From positions 2,170,001 through 2,234,000 of the forward strand of contig NZ_AP019711.1 in assembly GCF_010537335.1 (NCBI RefSeq): a DNA stretch of 64,000 bases, written 5' to 3'. The notes beneath the pieces are model-generated. The model was not told the DNA's origin and did no database searches. It saw only the letters and a list, made by a program, of their open reading frames with translations. This stretch comes from Amedibacterium intestinale. GTDB lineage: Bacteria; Bacillota_I; Bacilli_A; Erysipelotrichales; Erysipelotrichaceae. Shown in pieces: positions 27,779 through 37,076 of the stretch; within the stretch, counting starts at the first letter, position 1; each line of letters starts with the position of its first letter. Made by a program: the position numbers and the translations under genes.

Positions 27779-28942
27779 ATGAAACTTCTTCGCCTGCAAG
27801 TTAGCGGACTTTCCTTGTTTAAAGACGATTTGGACATTATGTTTTATGGAACTCAAAATATATCTATAGAAGATAAAGAAACTATGTACCCTCTTTTTTC
27901 TAATATATATCTAAATTGCGCAACTGTATTTATTGGAAAAAATGCTTCAGGGAAAACAACGATTTTACAAGTGCTTTCTTTAGCACTGCATCTTTTAAAT
28001 AATGAACCTATCAATCATTTAAAAGAAAAATATGTTTTGCGAGAATCAGAAAAAGTTACGATGAATATATATTTTTATTCAAATCAAGGTGATATTTATT
28101 GTTTAAAATCTGTAATAAAAACAGAAATTTCAGACAATAATGATGTTCTTTGTAAAATAGTTGATGAGAAGCTTTGGAAGAAGCCCCAAAAAAGTGTATC
28201 TTCAAAAAAAATGCTGACAGATTTCCAAAATATAGAACCAATTCAAATTCGTAGTGGAAATGAAATATATCTGATGGAAGATGTTAGTATGATGATTGCA
28301 CATAATAAAAAGAATAAAGAGAATATTACAATCTCTAATTTTTTATCCTATACCAATATTCATACATTATCTTCTGTCAAAGATATCCCATCTGAAATCA
28401 TTACATTTTTAGATCCAACCGTTGAACGTTTATATTTTGAACAGTCTGGGAATAAGACTCTTATTCATTTGAAGTTTAAACATAAAGAAGAAATTCTATT
28501 GAATTCTGTCACAGAACTGGAATTTTATTTATCAAGTGGAACGATAAAAGGGGTTATGACATTTGTACATGCTAGAAATATCCTTACAAAAGGGGGATAT
28601 CTTCTAATTGATGAATTGGAGAACCACTTTAATAAAGAAATTGTTTCTACCATCGTTCGTTTATTCATGGACAAAAACTTTAATAAAAAAGGAGCAGTGC
28701 TAGTTTATACGACGCATTATCCAGAACTTTTAGATGAGTATAATCGAAATGACAGTATTTATATTACTGAAAACAAAGAGGGACTCTGTGTTACAAATTT
28801 ATCAAAACTTTTAGATAGAAATGACATTAAAAAAAGTGATGTATATCAGTCTGGTATGATCGCCCAAACAACACCGGAGTATGAAGCCTATATGCATATG
28901 AAGAAATATATGTTCAACTATATTTCTTCAAAGGAAATGTAA
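27779..28942 (+). CDS. AAA/ABC-type ATPase of an unassigned two-gene system
   Basis: 387 residues. An SMC/RecF-like head: N-terminal MKLLRLQVSGLSLFKDDL strand pair, Walker A IGKNASGKTT (about 52-61), a divergent middle, Walker B GGYLLIDELENHF (about 273-285) and switch TTHYPELLDEY (about 309). This layout is shared by OLD, RloA/AbiLi, PARIS AriA and Septu PtuA ATPases. A TOPRIM-like gene starts 3 nt downstream. It is transcribed from its own promoter region inside an insertion flanked by ychF 3'-end repeats. A defence role is inferred. Confidence 0.85.
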   Translation: MKLLRLQVSGLSLFKDDLDIMFYGTQNISIEDKETMYPLFSNIYLNCATVFIGKNASGKTTILQVLSLALHLLNNEPINHLKEKYVLRESEKVTMNIYFYSNQGDIYCLKSVIKTEISDNNDVLCKIVDEKLWKKPQKSVSSKKMLTDFQNIEPIQIRSGNEIYLMEDVSMMIAHNKKNKENITISNFLSYTNIHTLSSVKDIPSEIITFLDPTVERLYFEQSGNKTLIHLKFKHKEEILLNSVTELEFYLSSGTIKGVMTFVHARNILTKGGYLLIDELENHFNKEIVSTIVRLFMDKNFNKKGAVLVYTTHYPELLDEYNRNDSIYITENKEGLCVTNLSKLLDRNDIKKSDVYQSGMIAQTTPEYEAYMHMKKYMFNYISSKEM

Positions 28943-28945
28943 TTT

Positions 28946-29485
28946 ATGGTGCTAGAAAGTTATAAAGCAGTTCTTTGTGAGGGAGCTGCAGAACAGGCAA
29001 TTATGAATGTATTACTGGATTATGACTGCTTGATTTTTAAAAAAGAAGAATTGATAGAAGAAAAACCACTCAGAATACGAAGTGTTTCACATTTTGAGGC
29101 ATCTTATCTACGAAAAAATTTCAAAGATAAAATTTCGATTATACGGATATTGGATTCGAGAAATGAAAATTTCAAAATCAGTAAAGCATATAAACATAAA
29201 ATCAATGTGATTAATATAATTACAGCACCAGAAATTGAGATGTTGATTATTTTGAATGAAGGGAAGTATAGCGAATTTAAGAAATCGAATAAAAAACCTA
29301 GCAAGTTTTGTAAAGAAAATCTAAAAATGAAAGATTTAAAAAGTTATGATTTTGTATATTCCTATTTTAAAGATCCAAAAATGTTAATATCTGCAATTAA
29401 TGCTTATTCTCGTATCTCACATATACAAAAGAGTGAATATTCTTTGCGGGATTTATTAAAAGAGGAAAATAAACGTATCGATTAG
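28946..29485 (+). CDS. Small TOPRIM/RloB-like partner of the ATPase
   Basis: 179 residues, shorter than RloB or AriB (about 220-300). An acidic motif CEGAAEQAIMNVLL (E12, E16) matches the first TOPRIM glutamate motif; IIRILDSRNENF (D70) takes the place of the DxD motif; TAPEIEMLIIL resembles the SNPCFEFWLLL segment of RloB. The DxD is reduced to DSR, so metal binding may differ. It is 3 nt after the ATPase stop, so the two are surely co-expressed. A nuclease-effector role is inferred. Confidence 0.72.
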   Translation: MVLESYKAVLCEGAAEQAIMNVLLDYDCLIFKKEELIEEKPLRIRSVSHFEASYLRKNFKDKISIIRILDSRNENFKISKAYKHKINVINIITAPEIEMLIILNEGKYSEFKKSNKKPSKFCKENLKMKDLKSYDFVYSYFKDPKMLISAINAYSRISHIQKSEYSLRDLLKEENKRID

Positions 29486-29519
29486 TGGATTTTTATTATG
29501 TGAAATTAGATAAGATTGT

Positions 29520-29702
29520 ATTCACGCAGAATGTTTTAAATATACAGATATTGATGAATTAGGAAGTGAACAGGCAGTAAAAGAAGCTGGAAAACTTCGC
29601 TTGGAAGGAAAAGATTATGAAGTACAGGATGGAGATGTACTTCATTTCCGTTTTAATGTTTAATATTTCATGAAAAGCAGGATGTTTCTTGCTTTTTTTG
29701 TT
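29520..29702 (+). pseudogene. Direct repeat, copy 2: truncated duplicate of the ychF 3' end
   Basis: Duplicate of the last 48 codons of ychF with stop codon and terminator, without promoter or start. It differs from copy 1 by single substitutions, for example at 29524, 29551 and the two near 29641-29645. It cannot encode a functional YchF. It marks the downstream boundary of the inserted ATPase/TOPRIM-like module. Confidence 0.92.
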
Positions 29703-29794
29703 GAGAGAGAAAAGAGACAGCTACGTTGCATATAAATTGACGAATACCTGGATTTTGCATATTCTTTACGTAGATAAAGAAAGGAAGTATGATC

Positions 29795-30034
29795 ATGTTG
29801 AAAGAAGGACAATTGGTATATTATCTTGTAGGAAGTCGTGTTGATCAGGGACATGTCATAGATATAGAACAAAAAGCGAATGGAACTGGATTTACATTTC
29901 GTATTGATTCTTTTGGAGGGTGTGAGGGACAATATGTTATTGATAGTTCAGAAATAGGATTATCTGTCTTTTTAACGGAAGAAGAAGCAGATGCACATTG
30001 GGGAAATGGTCATGGGCTACCAACGTATTGTTAA
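29795..30034 (+). CDS. Small soluble protein of unknown function
   Basis: 79 residues, predicted mainly beta (LKEGQLVYYLVGSRVDQGHVIDI), possibly an SH3-like or KOW-like barrel. AAGGAAG is 7 nt before ATG 29795, better than for the ATG at 29789. No motif was recognised. It stands alone between ychF copy 2 and the SulP gene. Confidence 0.6.
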   Translation: MLKEGQLVYYLVGSRVDQGHVIDIEQKANGTGFTFRIDSFGGCEGQYVIDSSEIGLSVFLTEEEADAHWGNGHGLPTYC

Positions 30035-30142
30035 TTAGAAGAAATAGTGCTGGTTAAAAAAGCTGGCATTATTTTTTTATTTAACCTTTTCCAATACCAA
30101 AAAACTGTTTATAATAAAAAGGCGTTTTAGGAGGATAAGGTT

Positions 30143-31777
30143 TTGAAGGGGTATATTGAAGATTTAAAAAGAGAGTTTTATGGGTATAATGCTCAAAAAC
30201 TAATGAAAGATGTATTGGCAGGACTAACTGTTGCGGCAGTTGCTTTGCCTTTGGCGCTGGCGTTTGGTGTTAGTTCTGGTGCGGATGCGGCAGCAGGTAT
30301 GATTACTGCTATTGTTGCAGGTATAGTAATAGGTGGATTATCTGGGGGGTCCTATCAAATTTCTGGACCTACTGGGGCAATGAGTGCGATTTTAATAGGA
30401 TTGTCTGTACAGTATGGATTGCAAGGGGTTTTCTTTGCTTCTTTTCTATCGGGTATTTTACTGCTTCTTGCATCAGCATTTAAAGTAGGAAAAATCGTTT
30501 CTTTTATTCCGGCAAGTGTTGTGACTGGTTTTACAAGCGGGATTGCTGTGATTATTGCGGGTGGACAGATTGACAACTTTTTTGGAACTGTTTCAAAAGG
30601 AAGCAATTTAATAGAAAAAATAGCTTCTTATGGAACATTGGGATTTCCGATACATTGGCAAACTGTATTTTTTGGTTTGCTGGTGATTGGGGTTATGATC
30701 ATTTGGCCAAAGAAATGGCAAAGTGTCTTTCCTTCATCTTTGGCGGCAATTTTGCTGGCATTGATCATTCATGTATGTTTGCCGTTTGAAGTAGCAGAAG
30801 TGGGAGAAATTCCTTCTACTTTATTTCCAGAAGTACGTTTAATACCATCACAGATACCATGGGATCAGATGCGAAACTTAGTGTTTCCGGCTATCAGTAT
30901 TGCGGCTTTGGGGATGATCGAGTCTTTGCTTTGCGGAGCGAGTGCAGGAAAGATGAAACATGAGCCGCTTCGTGCAGACAGAGAACTTTTTGCACAGGGG
31001 ATCGGAAATACGATTTTACCGTTTTTTGGTGGTGTACCAGCGACTGCAGCAATTGCACGTACAAGTGTTGCGATTAAAGCTGGAGGACAGACACGTGTAG
31101 TATCCATCGTACATTCTCTTGTATTACTGGCATCGATGTTTCTTTTAGGACCTTATATGTCAAAAATCCCTATGGCGGCCTTAGCAGGTGTGCTTATGAT
31201 GACTGCATGGAGAATGAATGAGTGGGCAGAAATTCATGAAATGTGGAAGAAGAAACTGAAAACAAATATGATTCAGTTTTCTGTTACGATGATTGCGACC
31301 ATCGTATTTGATTTAACGATTGCGATTTTAATCGGGCTTTTATTCTCCTGCTTATTGTTTGTTGTCAATAATGCAGATTTGGAAATCTCCATTGAGGATA
31401 TTGACTTAAAGCGATTGGATCGAGAATTAAGCTGTTCACATACGAAAACAAAAATGGTTTATCTTTCTGGACCAATGTTTTTCGCAACGCAGGGAAGAGT
31501 AAAAAAAGCATTGCAGGAGCAGGTCGATGAAGGTGTGAATGCGTTGATATTTTCTATGCGAGGGGTTCCTACCATTGATGACAGCGGGTTGCAGGAATTA
31601 AAGGAAATTGCACAATATTGTCATGAACATCATGTGTATGTTATCTTGTGCGGAGTTAGTCGAAATGTATTAACGCGTATGGAACGATATGAATTGCTGG
31701 ATGCTTTTGATAATATTGTTTGGGATGCGATAAATGCATTAACTTTTCTGGATGAATTGTATCGAAAAGAGAAATAA
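30143..31777 (+). CDS. SulP-family anion transporter with STAS domain
   Basis: 544 residues: about 11-12 transmembrane segments (about 25-420) with SulP motifs (VALPLALAFGVSSGADAAAGMITAIVAG; GPTGAMSAIL) and a C-terminal cytoplasmic STAS domain (about 440-540; VPTIDDSGLQELKEI). These are sulfate, bicarbonate or dicarboxylate transporters; the substrate cannot be chosen. The start is TTG 30143 with AGGAGG 8 nt upstream. Confidence 0.93.
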   Translation: MKGYIEDLKREFYGYNAQKLMKDVLAGLTVAAVALPLALAFGVSSGADAAAGMITAIVAGIVIGGLSGGSYQISGPTGAMSAILIGLSVQYGLQGVFFASFLSGILLLLASAFKVGKIVSFIPASVVTGFTSGIAVIIAGGQIDNFFGTVSKGSNLIEKIASYGTLGFPIHWQTVFFGLLVIGVMIIWPKKWQSVFPSSLAAILLALIIHVCLPFEVAEVGEIPSTLFPEVRLIPSQIPWDQMRNLVFPAISIAALGMIESLLCGASAGKMKHEPLRADRELFAQGIGNTILPFFGGVPATAAIARTSVAIKAGGQTRVVSIVHSLVLLASMFLLGPYMSKIPMAALAGVLMMTAWRMNEWAEIHEMWKKKLKTNMIQFSVTMIATIVFDLTIAILIGLLFSCLLFVVNNADLEISIEDIDLKRLDRELSCSHTKTKMVYLSGPMFFATQGRVKKALQEQVDEGVNALIFSMRGVPTIDDSGLQELKEIAQYCHEHHVYVILCGVSRNVLTRMERYELLDAFDNIVWDAINALTFLDELYRKEK

Positions 31778-31783
31778 TTATAA

Positions 31784-31814
31784 GACTGCAGGTGATAAAA
31801 AGCCTGCAGTTTTG
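31784..31814 (+). terminator. Terminator of the SulP gene
   Basis: Stem ACTGCAGG / CCTGCAGT followed by T residues. Confidence 0.8.
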
Positions 31815-31859
31815 TGTCATAAAAGAAGAATGTACATATTTTATTGTGAGGGGATATAT

Positions 31860-32477
31860 ATGTTTCATTCCTTATTACTGGTAATTGCGTTAAGCATGGA
31901 TGGATTCCTTGCCTCGATTGCCTATGGAGCAAGAAATATTCGCATATCGGTTTGGATAGCATTTCTTGTTAGTGCAGTAGGAACTACCTGTCTTGGTATT
32001 TCTTTCTTTTTTGCACAGTGGATAACTTCTTTTATTCCTGTGTGGATTTGTTCCTGGATAAGTTTTGGATTGTTCTTCTTTCTTGGTATCAGTTCTTTCT
32101 GCAAAGGCATGTTGAAAACAGCTTTTAAAAACAGAAGTAAACGGCAGCTTACCTTTGCGTGCAGCGGTTTTTCTTTTGTACTTGATATTTACATGGATGA
32201 AACGAAAGCAGATATGGACTTTAACAAGCGTTTATCTGTAAAAGAAGGATTGTATTTGGCGATTGCTTTATCGCTGGATTCTTTAGTAAGTGGAATTGCT
32301 TGTGCAGGTGGGATAGATCATCCATGTTCTTTATTGTTATGCAGTTTTATGATTGGAGGAAGTGTACTTTTGGCAGGTATAAAAATAGGCAATGTATGGG
32401 GAAAGATAGAAAGATGGAATCTTTCATGGATTAGCGGCATCGTTTTTCTTATACTGGCATTTACAAGAATCGTATAA
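31860..32477 (+). CDS. YtaF-like sporulation membrane protein (MntP-related fold)
   Basis: 205 residues with about six hydrophobic helices and two DUF204-type repeats marked by ALSMDGFLASIAYG and ALSLDSLVSGIACAG, each with a conserved Asp in the helix. The long loop between repeats (KADMDFNKRLSVKEGL) is typical of YtaF rather than MntP. YtaF is a sporulation-linked membrane protein of unknown mechanism. ATG 31860 has GAGGGG upstream. A true MntP is encoded at 38868-39428. Confidence 0.8.
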   Translation: MFHSLLLVIALSMDGFLASIAYGARNIRISVWIAFLVSAVGTTCLGISFFFAQWITSFIPVWICSWISFGLFFFLGISSFCKGMLKTAFKNRSKRQLTFACSGFSFVLDIYMDETKADMDFNKRLSVKEGLYLAIALSLDSLVSGIACAGGIDHPCSLLLCSFMIGGSVLLAGIKIGNVWGKIERWNLSWISGIVFLILAFTRIV

Positions 32478-32495
32478 GATGTGAGTTTTGAGAAG

Positions 32496-32530
32496 ATACG
32501 TCAATGAGTAGAATCGTTGACGTATTTTTT
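32496..32530 (+). terminator. Terminator after the YtaF-like gene
   Basis: Stem GATACGTCAA / TTGACGTATT with a 10-nt loop and T run. Confidence 0.85.
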
Positions 32531-32690
32531 AAATAAAGAGAAAAGAGATAGAAATACTTTGAAGCATGTTTATATTGAGACGATCATTTGCTGGAAGAAC
32601 ACGATTTCCCTGGCTTCTTTTTAATTGCCTATTTTCTCACAAAGTGTTATATTATATAGGTAAAATAGAGAAAAACAGGAGGAATTTGAT

Positions 32691-34268
32691 ATGAGCAAAA
32701 GACCAGTTGTATTGGTTGTTATGGATGGTATCGGAATCAACGCTTCTGAATTCGGTAACGCTGTAAAAAAAGCATATAAACCAACATTAGATGAATTATG
32801 GGAAAATTACCCTCACACAGAGATCAAAGCACATGGATTGGCAGTAGGTCTTCCAAGTGATGGCGATATGGGAAACAGTGAAGTTGGACATAACGCACTT
32901 GGATGTGGTCAGATTTATTCTCAGGGTGCAAAACTTGTAAATGAAAATATTGATTCAAAAGAAATTTTTAAAACAGAAACATGGGCACAGCTTGTTAAAA
33001 ACTGTGAAAATGGGAAAATGCACTTTATTGGATTGTTGTCTGATGGAAATGTACACTCTCACATCAATCACTTAAAAGCATTGATTGCACAGGCAAAAGA
33101 AGATGGTGTAAAAGAAGTTCGTGTACATGCATTGTTAGATGGACGTGATGTTCCAGAAACAAGCGCATTGACTTATGTTGATGATATTGAAGCATTCATG
33201 GCTGGATTAAATGATGACAACTTCCATGCATGTATTGCCAGTGGTGGTGGTCGTATGACAATTACAATGGACCGCTATGAAGCAAACTGGGGTATGGTAG
33301 AAAAAGGATGGCATACACATGTATTAGGAGAAGGTAGAACCTTCACAAGTGCAAGAGAAGCAATCGAAACATATCGTGCAGAAACAGGTGTTGTAGACCA
33401 GGATCTTCCAGGATTTGTTATTACTGCAAATGAAAAACCAGTAGGAACCATTGAAGATGGAGACAGTGTTGTATTGTTTAACTTCAGAGGGGATCGTGCA
33501 CAGGAAATCTCTTTAGCATTTGATACAGATGCATCTTTCGATAAATTTGATCGTGTAAGAGTTCCAAATGTAATGTATGCAGGAATGCTGCAGTATGATG
33601 CAGACTTAAACATCCCTCATAACTTCTTGACATATCCTCCAAAAATTCAATACACATTAACTGAAGAATTATGCAAACACGGTATTCGTGAATATGCAAT
33701 TTCTGAAACACAGAAATATGGACACGTTACCTATTTCTGGAATGGTAACCGCAGTGAAAAAGTTGATGAAAACTTAGAAACTTACGAAGAAATTAAATCG
33801 GATGTAGTTCCATTTGAACAGCGTCCATGGATGAAAGCTGCAGAAATCACAGATAAACTTGTAGAAGCAATCAAATCTGGAAACTATGATTTCTTGCGTA
33901 CAAACTATCCAAATGGAGATATGGTTGGACACACTGGAAACTTTGAAGCTACAGTCATTGGTGTAGAATCTGTAGACTTGCAGCTGGCTCGTGTGAAAAA
34001 AGCAGTTGATGAAGTAAATGGTATTTTATTAGTAACTGCAGATCATGGAAATGCAGATGAAATGTATGAAAAGAAGAAAAAAGAAGATGCTCCATTAAAA
34101 GCAAAAACTTCTCATACATTAAACAAAGTTCCATTTATCGTATATGGTGCTGATGTTGAGTTGAAACAGGATGATAACTTAGGATTATCAAATGTGGCAG
34201 CTACAGTAGCTGATTTACTGGAAATCGAACCAAACGAACACTGGAACGAATCCATTATTAAAAAATAA
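32691..34268 (+). CDS. gpmI: 2,3-bisphosphoglycerate-independent phosphoglycerate mutase
   Basis: 525 residues, manganese-dependent glycolytic mutase. The alkaline-phosphatase-like metal motifs are visible: VVMDGIG, GDMGNSEVGHNALG (phosphoserine), ADHGNADEM and SHTLNKVPF. The length fits. AGGAGG precedes the ATG. Codon use is biased as for other highly expressed glycolytic genes. Confidence 0.97.
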   Translation: MSKRPVVLVVMDGIGINASEFGNAVKKAYKPTLDELWENYPHTEIKAHGLAVGLPSDGDMGNSEVGHNALGCGQIYSQGAKLVNENIDSKEIFKTETWAQLVKNCENGKMHFIGLLSDGNVHSHINHLKALIAQAKEDGVKEVRVHALLDGRDVPETSALTYVDDIEAFMAGLNDDNFHACIASGGGRMTITMDRYEANWGMVEKGWHTHVLGEGRTFTSAREAIETYRAETGVVDQDLPGFVITANEKPVGTIEDGDSVVLFNFRGDRAQEISLAFDTDASFDKFDRVRVPNVMYAGMLQYDADLNIPHNFLTYPPKIQYTLTEELCKHGIREYAISETQKYGHVTYFWNGNRSEKVDENLETYEEIKSDVVPFEQRPWMKAAEITDKLVEAIKSGNYDFLRTNYPNGDMVGHTGNFEATVIGVESVDLQLARVKKAVDEVNGILLVTADHGNADEMYEKKKKEDAPLKAKTSHTLNKVPFIVYGADVELKQDDNLGLSNVAATVADLLEIEPNEHWNESIIKK

Positions 34269-34279
34269 AACATAAAGAA

Positions 34280-34317
34280 GGAAACGGTGCAGCATAAAGT
34301 CTGTACCGTTTTTTTGA
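34280..34317 (+). terminator. Terminator of gpmI
   Basis: Stem AAACGGTGCAG / CTGTACCGTTT followed by T run. Confidence 0.88.
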
Positions 34318-34352
34318 AAGTGGTATACTATAGGTAGAAAGAGGGGAAAGTT

Positions 34353-34793
34353 ATGAATTACAAGATTCGAAGAATTTGTCCACAGGATGCAAAGGATATT
34401 TATGTTTTAAATAAACGATTGGGATATGTGTCTGAAGAAGAAAAAGTAAAAGAAAGAATTCAAAATGTATTAGATGCAGGAAGTGATATTTTACTTGTTG
34501 CAGAGCAGGAAAACAAAGTAATTGGGTATGTACATGGCTGTCCCTATAACACACTTTATGCAGATAGCTTGATGTCTATTATCGTCTTTGTAATTCAAGA
34601 AGAAATCGATCATCGCAAAGAGATTTCTAATGCATTATTAACAGCATTTGAAAATTTAGCTATGAAAAATGGATATAGGGGAATTCGTATGGCTGCCGAT
34701 GTACAAAGAGAATCTTTATATCGCTTAATGGTAGAAAATGGTTATGAAAACAAACGTGATTTAAAGCACTATATAAAGTATTTAAATAAATAA
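34353..34793 (+). CDS. GNAT-family acetyltransferase
   Basis: 146 residues. The acetyl-CoA-binding region VIVFVIQEEIDHRKEISNALLTAFENLA is a GNAT motif A with a degenerate glycine loop, followed by the C-terminal MVENGYENKR motif. The substrate is unknown. AAGAGGGGA precedes the ATG. Confidence 0.85.
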   Translation: MNYKIRRICPQDAKDIYVLNKRLGYVSEEEKVKERIQNVLDAGSDILLVAEQENKVIGYVHGCPYNTLYADSLMSIIVFVIQEEIDHRKEISNALLTAFENLAMKNGYRGIRMAADVQRESLYRLMVENGYENKRDLKHYIKYLNK

Positions 34794-34884
34794 TTGTTAA
34801 ATGGTTTTCTAAGGGGAATGATGTTTATAATAAGGATATATACTTATAAAGATAAAAAACATATATGTAGTTAGGAGAAAGCAT

Positions 34885-35421
34885 ATGGAAAAATATTATG
34901 AAATCAGATTATCATCAATAGGAATTGCAGTTTGTATGGTTGTTTTTGGAATCTTGTTAACGATATATCCAGAAGTCAGTGGAATCATCTTTACAAGAGG
35001 ATTTGCGACAGTTGTCCTTTTGTTTGGACTTTTACATTTGTGGAAATATACAAGAGCCAGAAAATTTGAAATGGGTGGAACTGGTAATTTAATCGCAGCA
35101 ATATTATTGTTTATTTTAAGCGCAATTGGCTTTTTTAAACCGGAAGTTATCTTATCATTTCTGCCTTTTGTGACAGGATCTTTGTTGATTGTGGATGGTT
35201 TTGTAAAGATTCCTTTGATAAAAGAAATGTGGGATTGGGGAAGTGAGGTAAGATGGTCAGCTTTGTTATCTGCTGGCTTGCCTTTGGTACTAGGTATTAT
35301 TTTAGCTTCTTATCCTTTCTCTGCAGCTACCTTAGTGATTCGTGTATTTGGTATTTTTCTTCTTGTTGATGGTATTAGTGATATTGTACGAAGCAATATG
35401 GTTAGAAAGAATAATTTCTAA
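34885..35421 (+). CDS. HdeD/DUF308-family membrane protein
   Basis: 178 residues with six hydrophobic helices arranged as three pairs, the HdeD/DUF308 pattern (GILLTIYPEVSGIIFTRGF; VDGFVKIPLIKEM; LVLGIILASYPFSAA). These proteins are linked to acid or envelope stress in other bacteria; the function here is unproven. It is monocistronic. Confidence 0.82.
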   Translation: MEKYYEIRLSSIGIAVCMVVFGILLTIYPEVSGIIFTRGFATVVLLFGLLHLWKYTRARKFEMGGTGNLIAAILLFILSAIGFFKPEVILSFLPFVTGSLLIVDGFVKIPLIKEMWDWGSEVRWSALLSAGLPLVLGIILASYPFSAATLVIRVFGIFLLVDGISDIVRSNMVRKNNF

Positions 35422-35470
35422 TTATATAGTTAAGAGGTAGGATAGAGGGTTAATGGAACATGTTTCGTAA

Positions 35471-35548
35471 CTACTTTGCGTAATATTATGTTTTTAATAT
35501 AAAATTACTTTGCGTATTACTAGTCATTTGTGGCATGATTACTTTGCG
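35471..35548 (+). repeat. Three 34-bp-spaced TACTTTGCG repeats
   Basis: A 9-10-bp motif, (C/T)TACTTTGCG, starts at 35471, 35505 and 35539, exactly 34 bp apart each time. The intervening bases are unrelated. No reading frame covers the region. It could be a protein-binding array or a chance remnant. Confidence 0.55.
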
Positions 35549-35652
35549 CATAGGAGATTGATATATGAAAATAAAGAGAAAAATATACGAAATTTAATTA
35601 GAATAATATAAATTTTATGTTTTGATTTGTTCTAAAGCTTGTAAATATAGAA

Positions 35653-36588
35653 CTATTTTTTATAATATTCGGTAAGTCTACATATTCCATTTGATAAAAT
35701 CTCAATATTTTCTTTATCAAACATCGTATCTCTTGGAGTATGTATTCGATTCATATAATAGAAGAACCCTTTTTTTAGAGAACATACACCGTATGCTTTC
35801 TTAAAACTTAAGTTATCCGATGGATAAAATCCAAAGTTTTTATTCACTACTACATGCTTATTCTTTTGTGTTAAGAAAGAATCTTGTAGTAGCTTTTTCA
35901 TGTTCTCGTCCTTTTTCATTGTTTTGGTAGGGAAGAAATATAGATAATCACCATCGGATACACAATCGAAATTAATAACAAGTTTATTCTGTTTTATATT
36001 TTTATATTTTTTTGCTAATGCCTTTGACCCTAGAAGTCCTTTCTCTTCATTGTCAAACAAGATAAAACATACACGATCTCTAAACTCTTCCGGCATATTG
36101 CATGCTGCTTCTATGATCGTAATGACTCCGCTGGTATTATCATTTGCTGTATGCGTATTTGCTTTTCCAAAATATGCCCAGCAGGTAACTAGCAGCAAGG
36201 AAATATAAAATAAAGAATAAGACAAATCTTTAACATCGATATTAACTAGCAATAATAAGAAATATAGCAATCCATATAAAAGAGAAGTAGTAAAAAATAA
36301 TGCAAAGACAATGAAAAATTGAGATAAGATAAAACCAATGAAGCTGTTTGGTATGATCATATTTGGGAATGGCAGCATTGCACAGGTGTCGTAGTGAGCA
36401 GTATAAATAATGTCTGCTTTATCCATGTCACCAATCATTATGTTTGTACTTGATTTAATTTTTTCTTCTTTTGGATCATATCCTTTTTTTGATAATTCAG
36501 AAATTATAAAATGTCGAAAATCAAGTTTTTGTTTTTTCGTTTTTCTAATTTGATAATGTTTTAAAATTTGTTGACTGACTTCATTCAT
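35653..36588 (-). CDS. M28-family metallopeptidase with inserted membrane helices
   Basis: 311 residues. Zinc ligands are all visible: His/Asp in TAHYDT, Asp in NDNTSG, Glu-Glu in DNEEKGLLGS, Asp in NFDCVSDGD and His in NRIHTPRDT. Between the first and second motifs (about 85-155) there are two to three hydrophobic helices, so the active-site domain is split by a membrane anchor. This is an aminopeptidase-type fold; the substrate is unknown. A small membrane protein gene lies upstream. Confidence 0.85.
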   Translation of the reverse strand: MNEVSQQILKHYQIRKTKKQKLDFRHFIISELSKKGYDPKEEKIKSSTNIMIGDMDKADIIYTAHYDTCAMLPFPNMIIPNSFIGFILSQFFIVFALFFTTSLLYGLLYFLLLLVNIDVKDLSYSLFYISLLLVTCWAYFGKANTHTANDNTSGVITIIEAACNMPEEFRDRVCFILFDNEEKGLLGSKALAKKYKNIKQNKLVINFDCVSDGDYLYFFPTKTMKKDENMKKLLQDSFLTQKNKHVVVNKNFGFYPSDNLSFKKAYGVCSLKKGFFYYMNRIHTPRDTMFDKENIEILSNGICRLTEYYKK

Positions 36589-36633
36589 AGGCTAGCTCCT
36601 TTATGATATTGAATTTTATCAAAAATAATGAAT

Positions 36634-36882
36634 CTATTTGTGCTTGGGTTTTAAAGAAAAGAAGCTAATTATGACTATAGTAAATAGAATACTCGGTATA
36701 TGATTTATATTATCACTGTTTAAGAAAATGAGAATAACTGTATAAATGATCAATAAAAGAACAGCAATTCCATATCGAATGATTTTTTCATTTTTCACAT
36801 TCTTCTTAGAAAAATATTTGTCTATAAGAAAAGAAATTGCCCATGATAAAGAAATAAAAGCTAACAAAAATAAAAGCTGCAT
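36634..36882 (-). CDS. Small three-helix membrane protein
   Basis: 82 residues with three hydrophobic segments (about 2-20, 35-55, 62-78) and a basic tail. Not recognised. It starts with a good GAAAGGAGAGG site and lies 45 nt before the M28 peptidase gene on the same strand, so the two are likely co-transcribed. Confidence 0.68.
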   Translation of the reverse strand: MQLLFLLAFISLSWAISFLIDKYFSKKNVKNEKIIRYGIAVLLLIIYTVILIFLNSDNINHIPSILFTIVIISFFSLKPKHK

Positions 36883-37040
36883 ATTCTTCCTCTCCTTTCT
36901 GAATCAAAGAATGTAACCTTTCTAACTATAGAATATCCTTTTTTATAAATACTGTCTACCTCAGTATGAATTCTTTTAAAAAGATTCAAACTGATTTTCA
37001 TGCAACAATATATAAGACTTTATTTACAGGTTTTGATAAG

Positions 37041-37076
37041 AAAATAAAGAGTCAAGTGGGATTTGACTCTTTATTT
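37041..37076 (-). terminator. Terminator overlapping the rarA stop
   Basis: Perfect 13-bp arms AATAAAGAGTCAA / TTGACTCTTTATT with a 7-nt loop (37043-37075); the hairpin includes the rarA stop codon. Confidence 0.8.

Noticed and set aside
35471-35548. Possible CRISPR array
   Set aside because: Repeats are only 9-10 bp with 24-25 bp between, and no cas genes are nearby.
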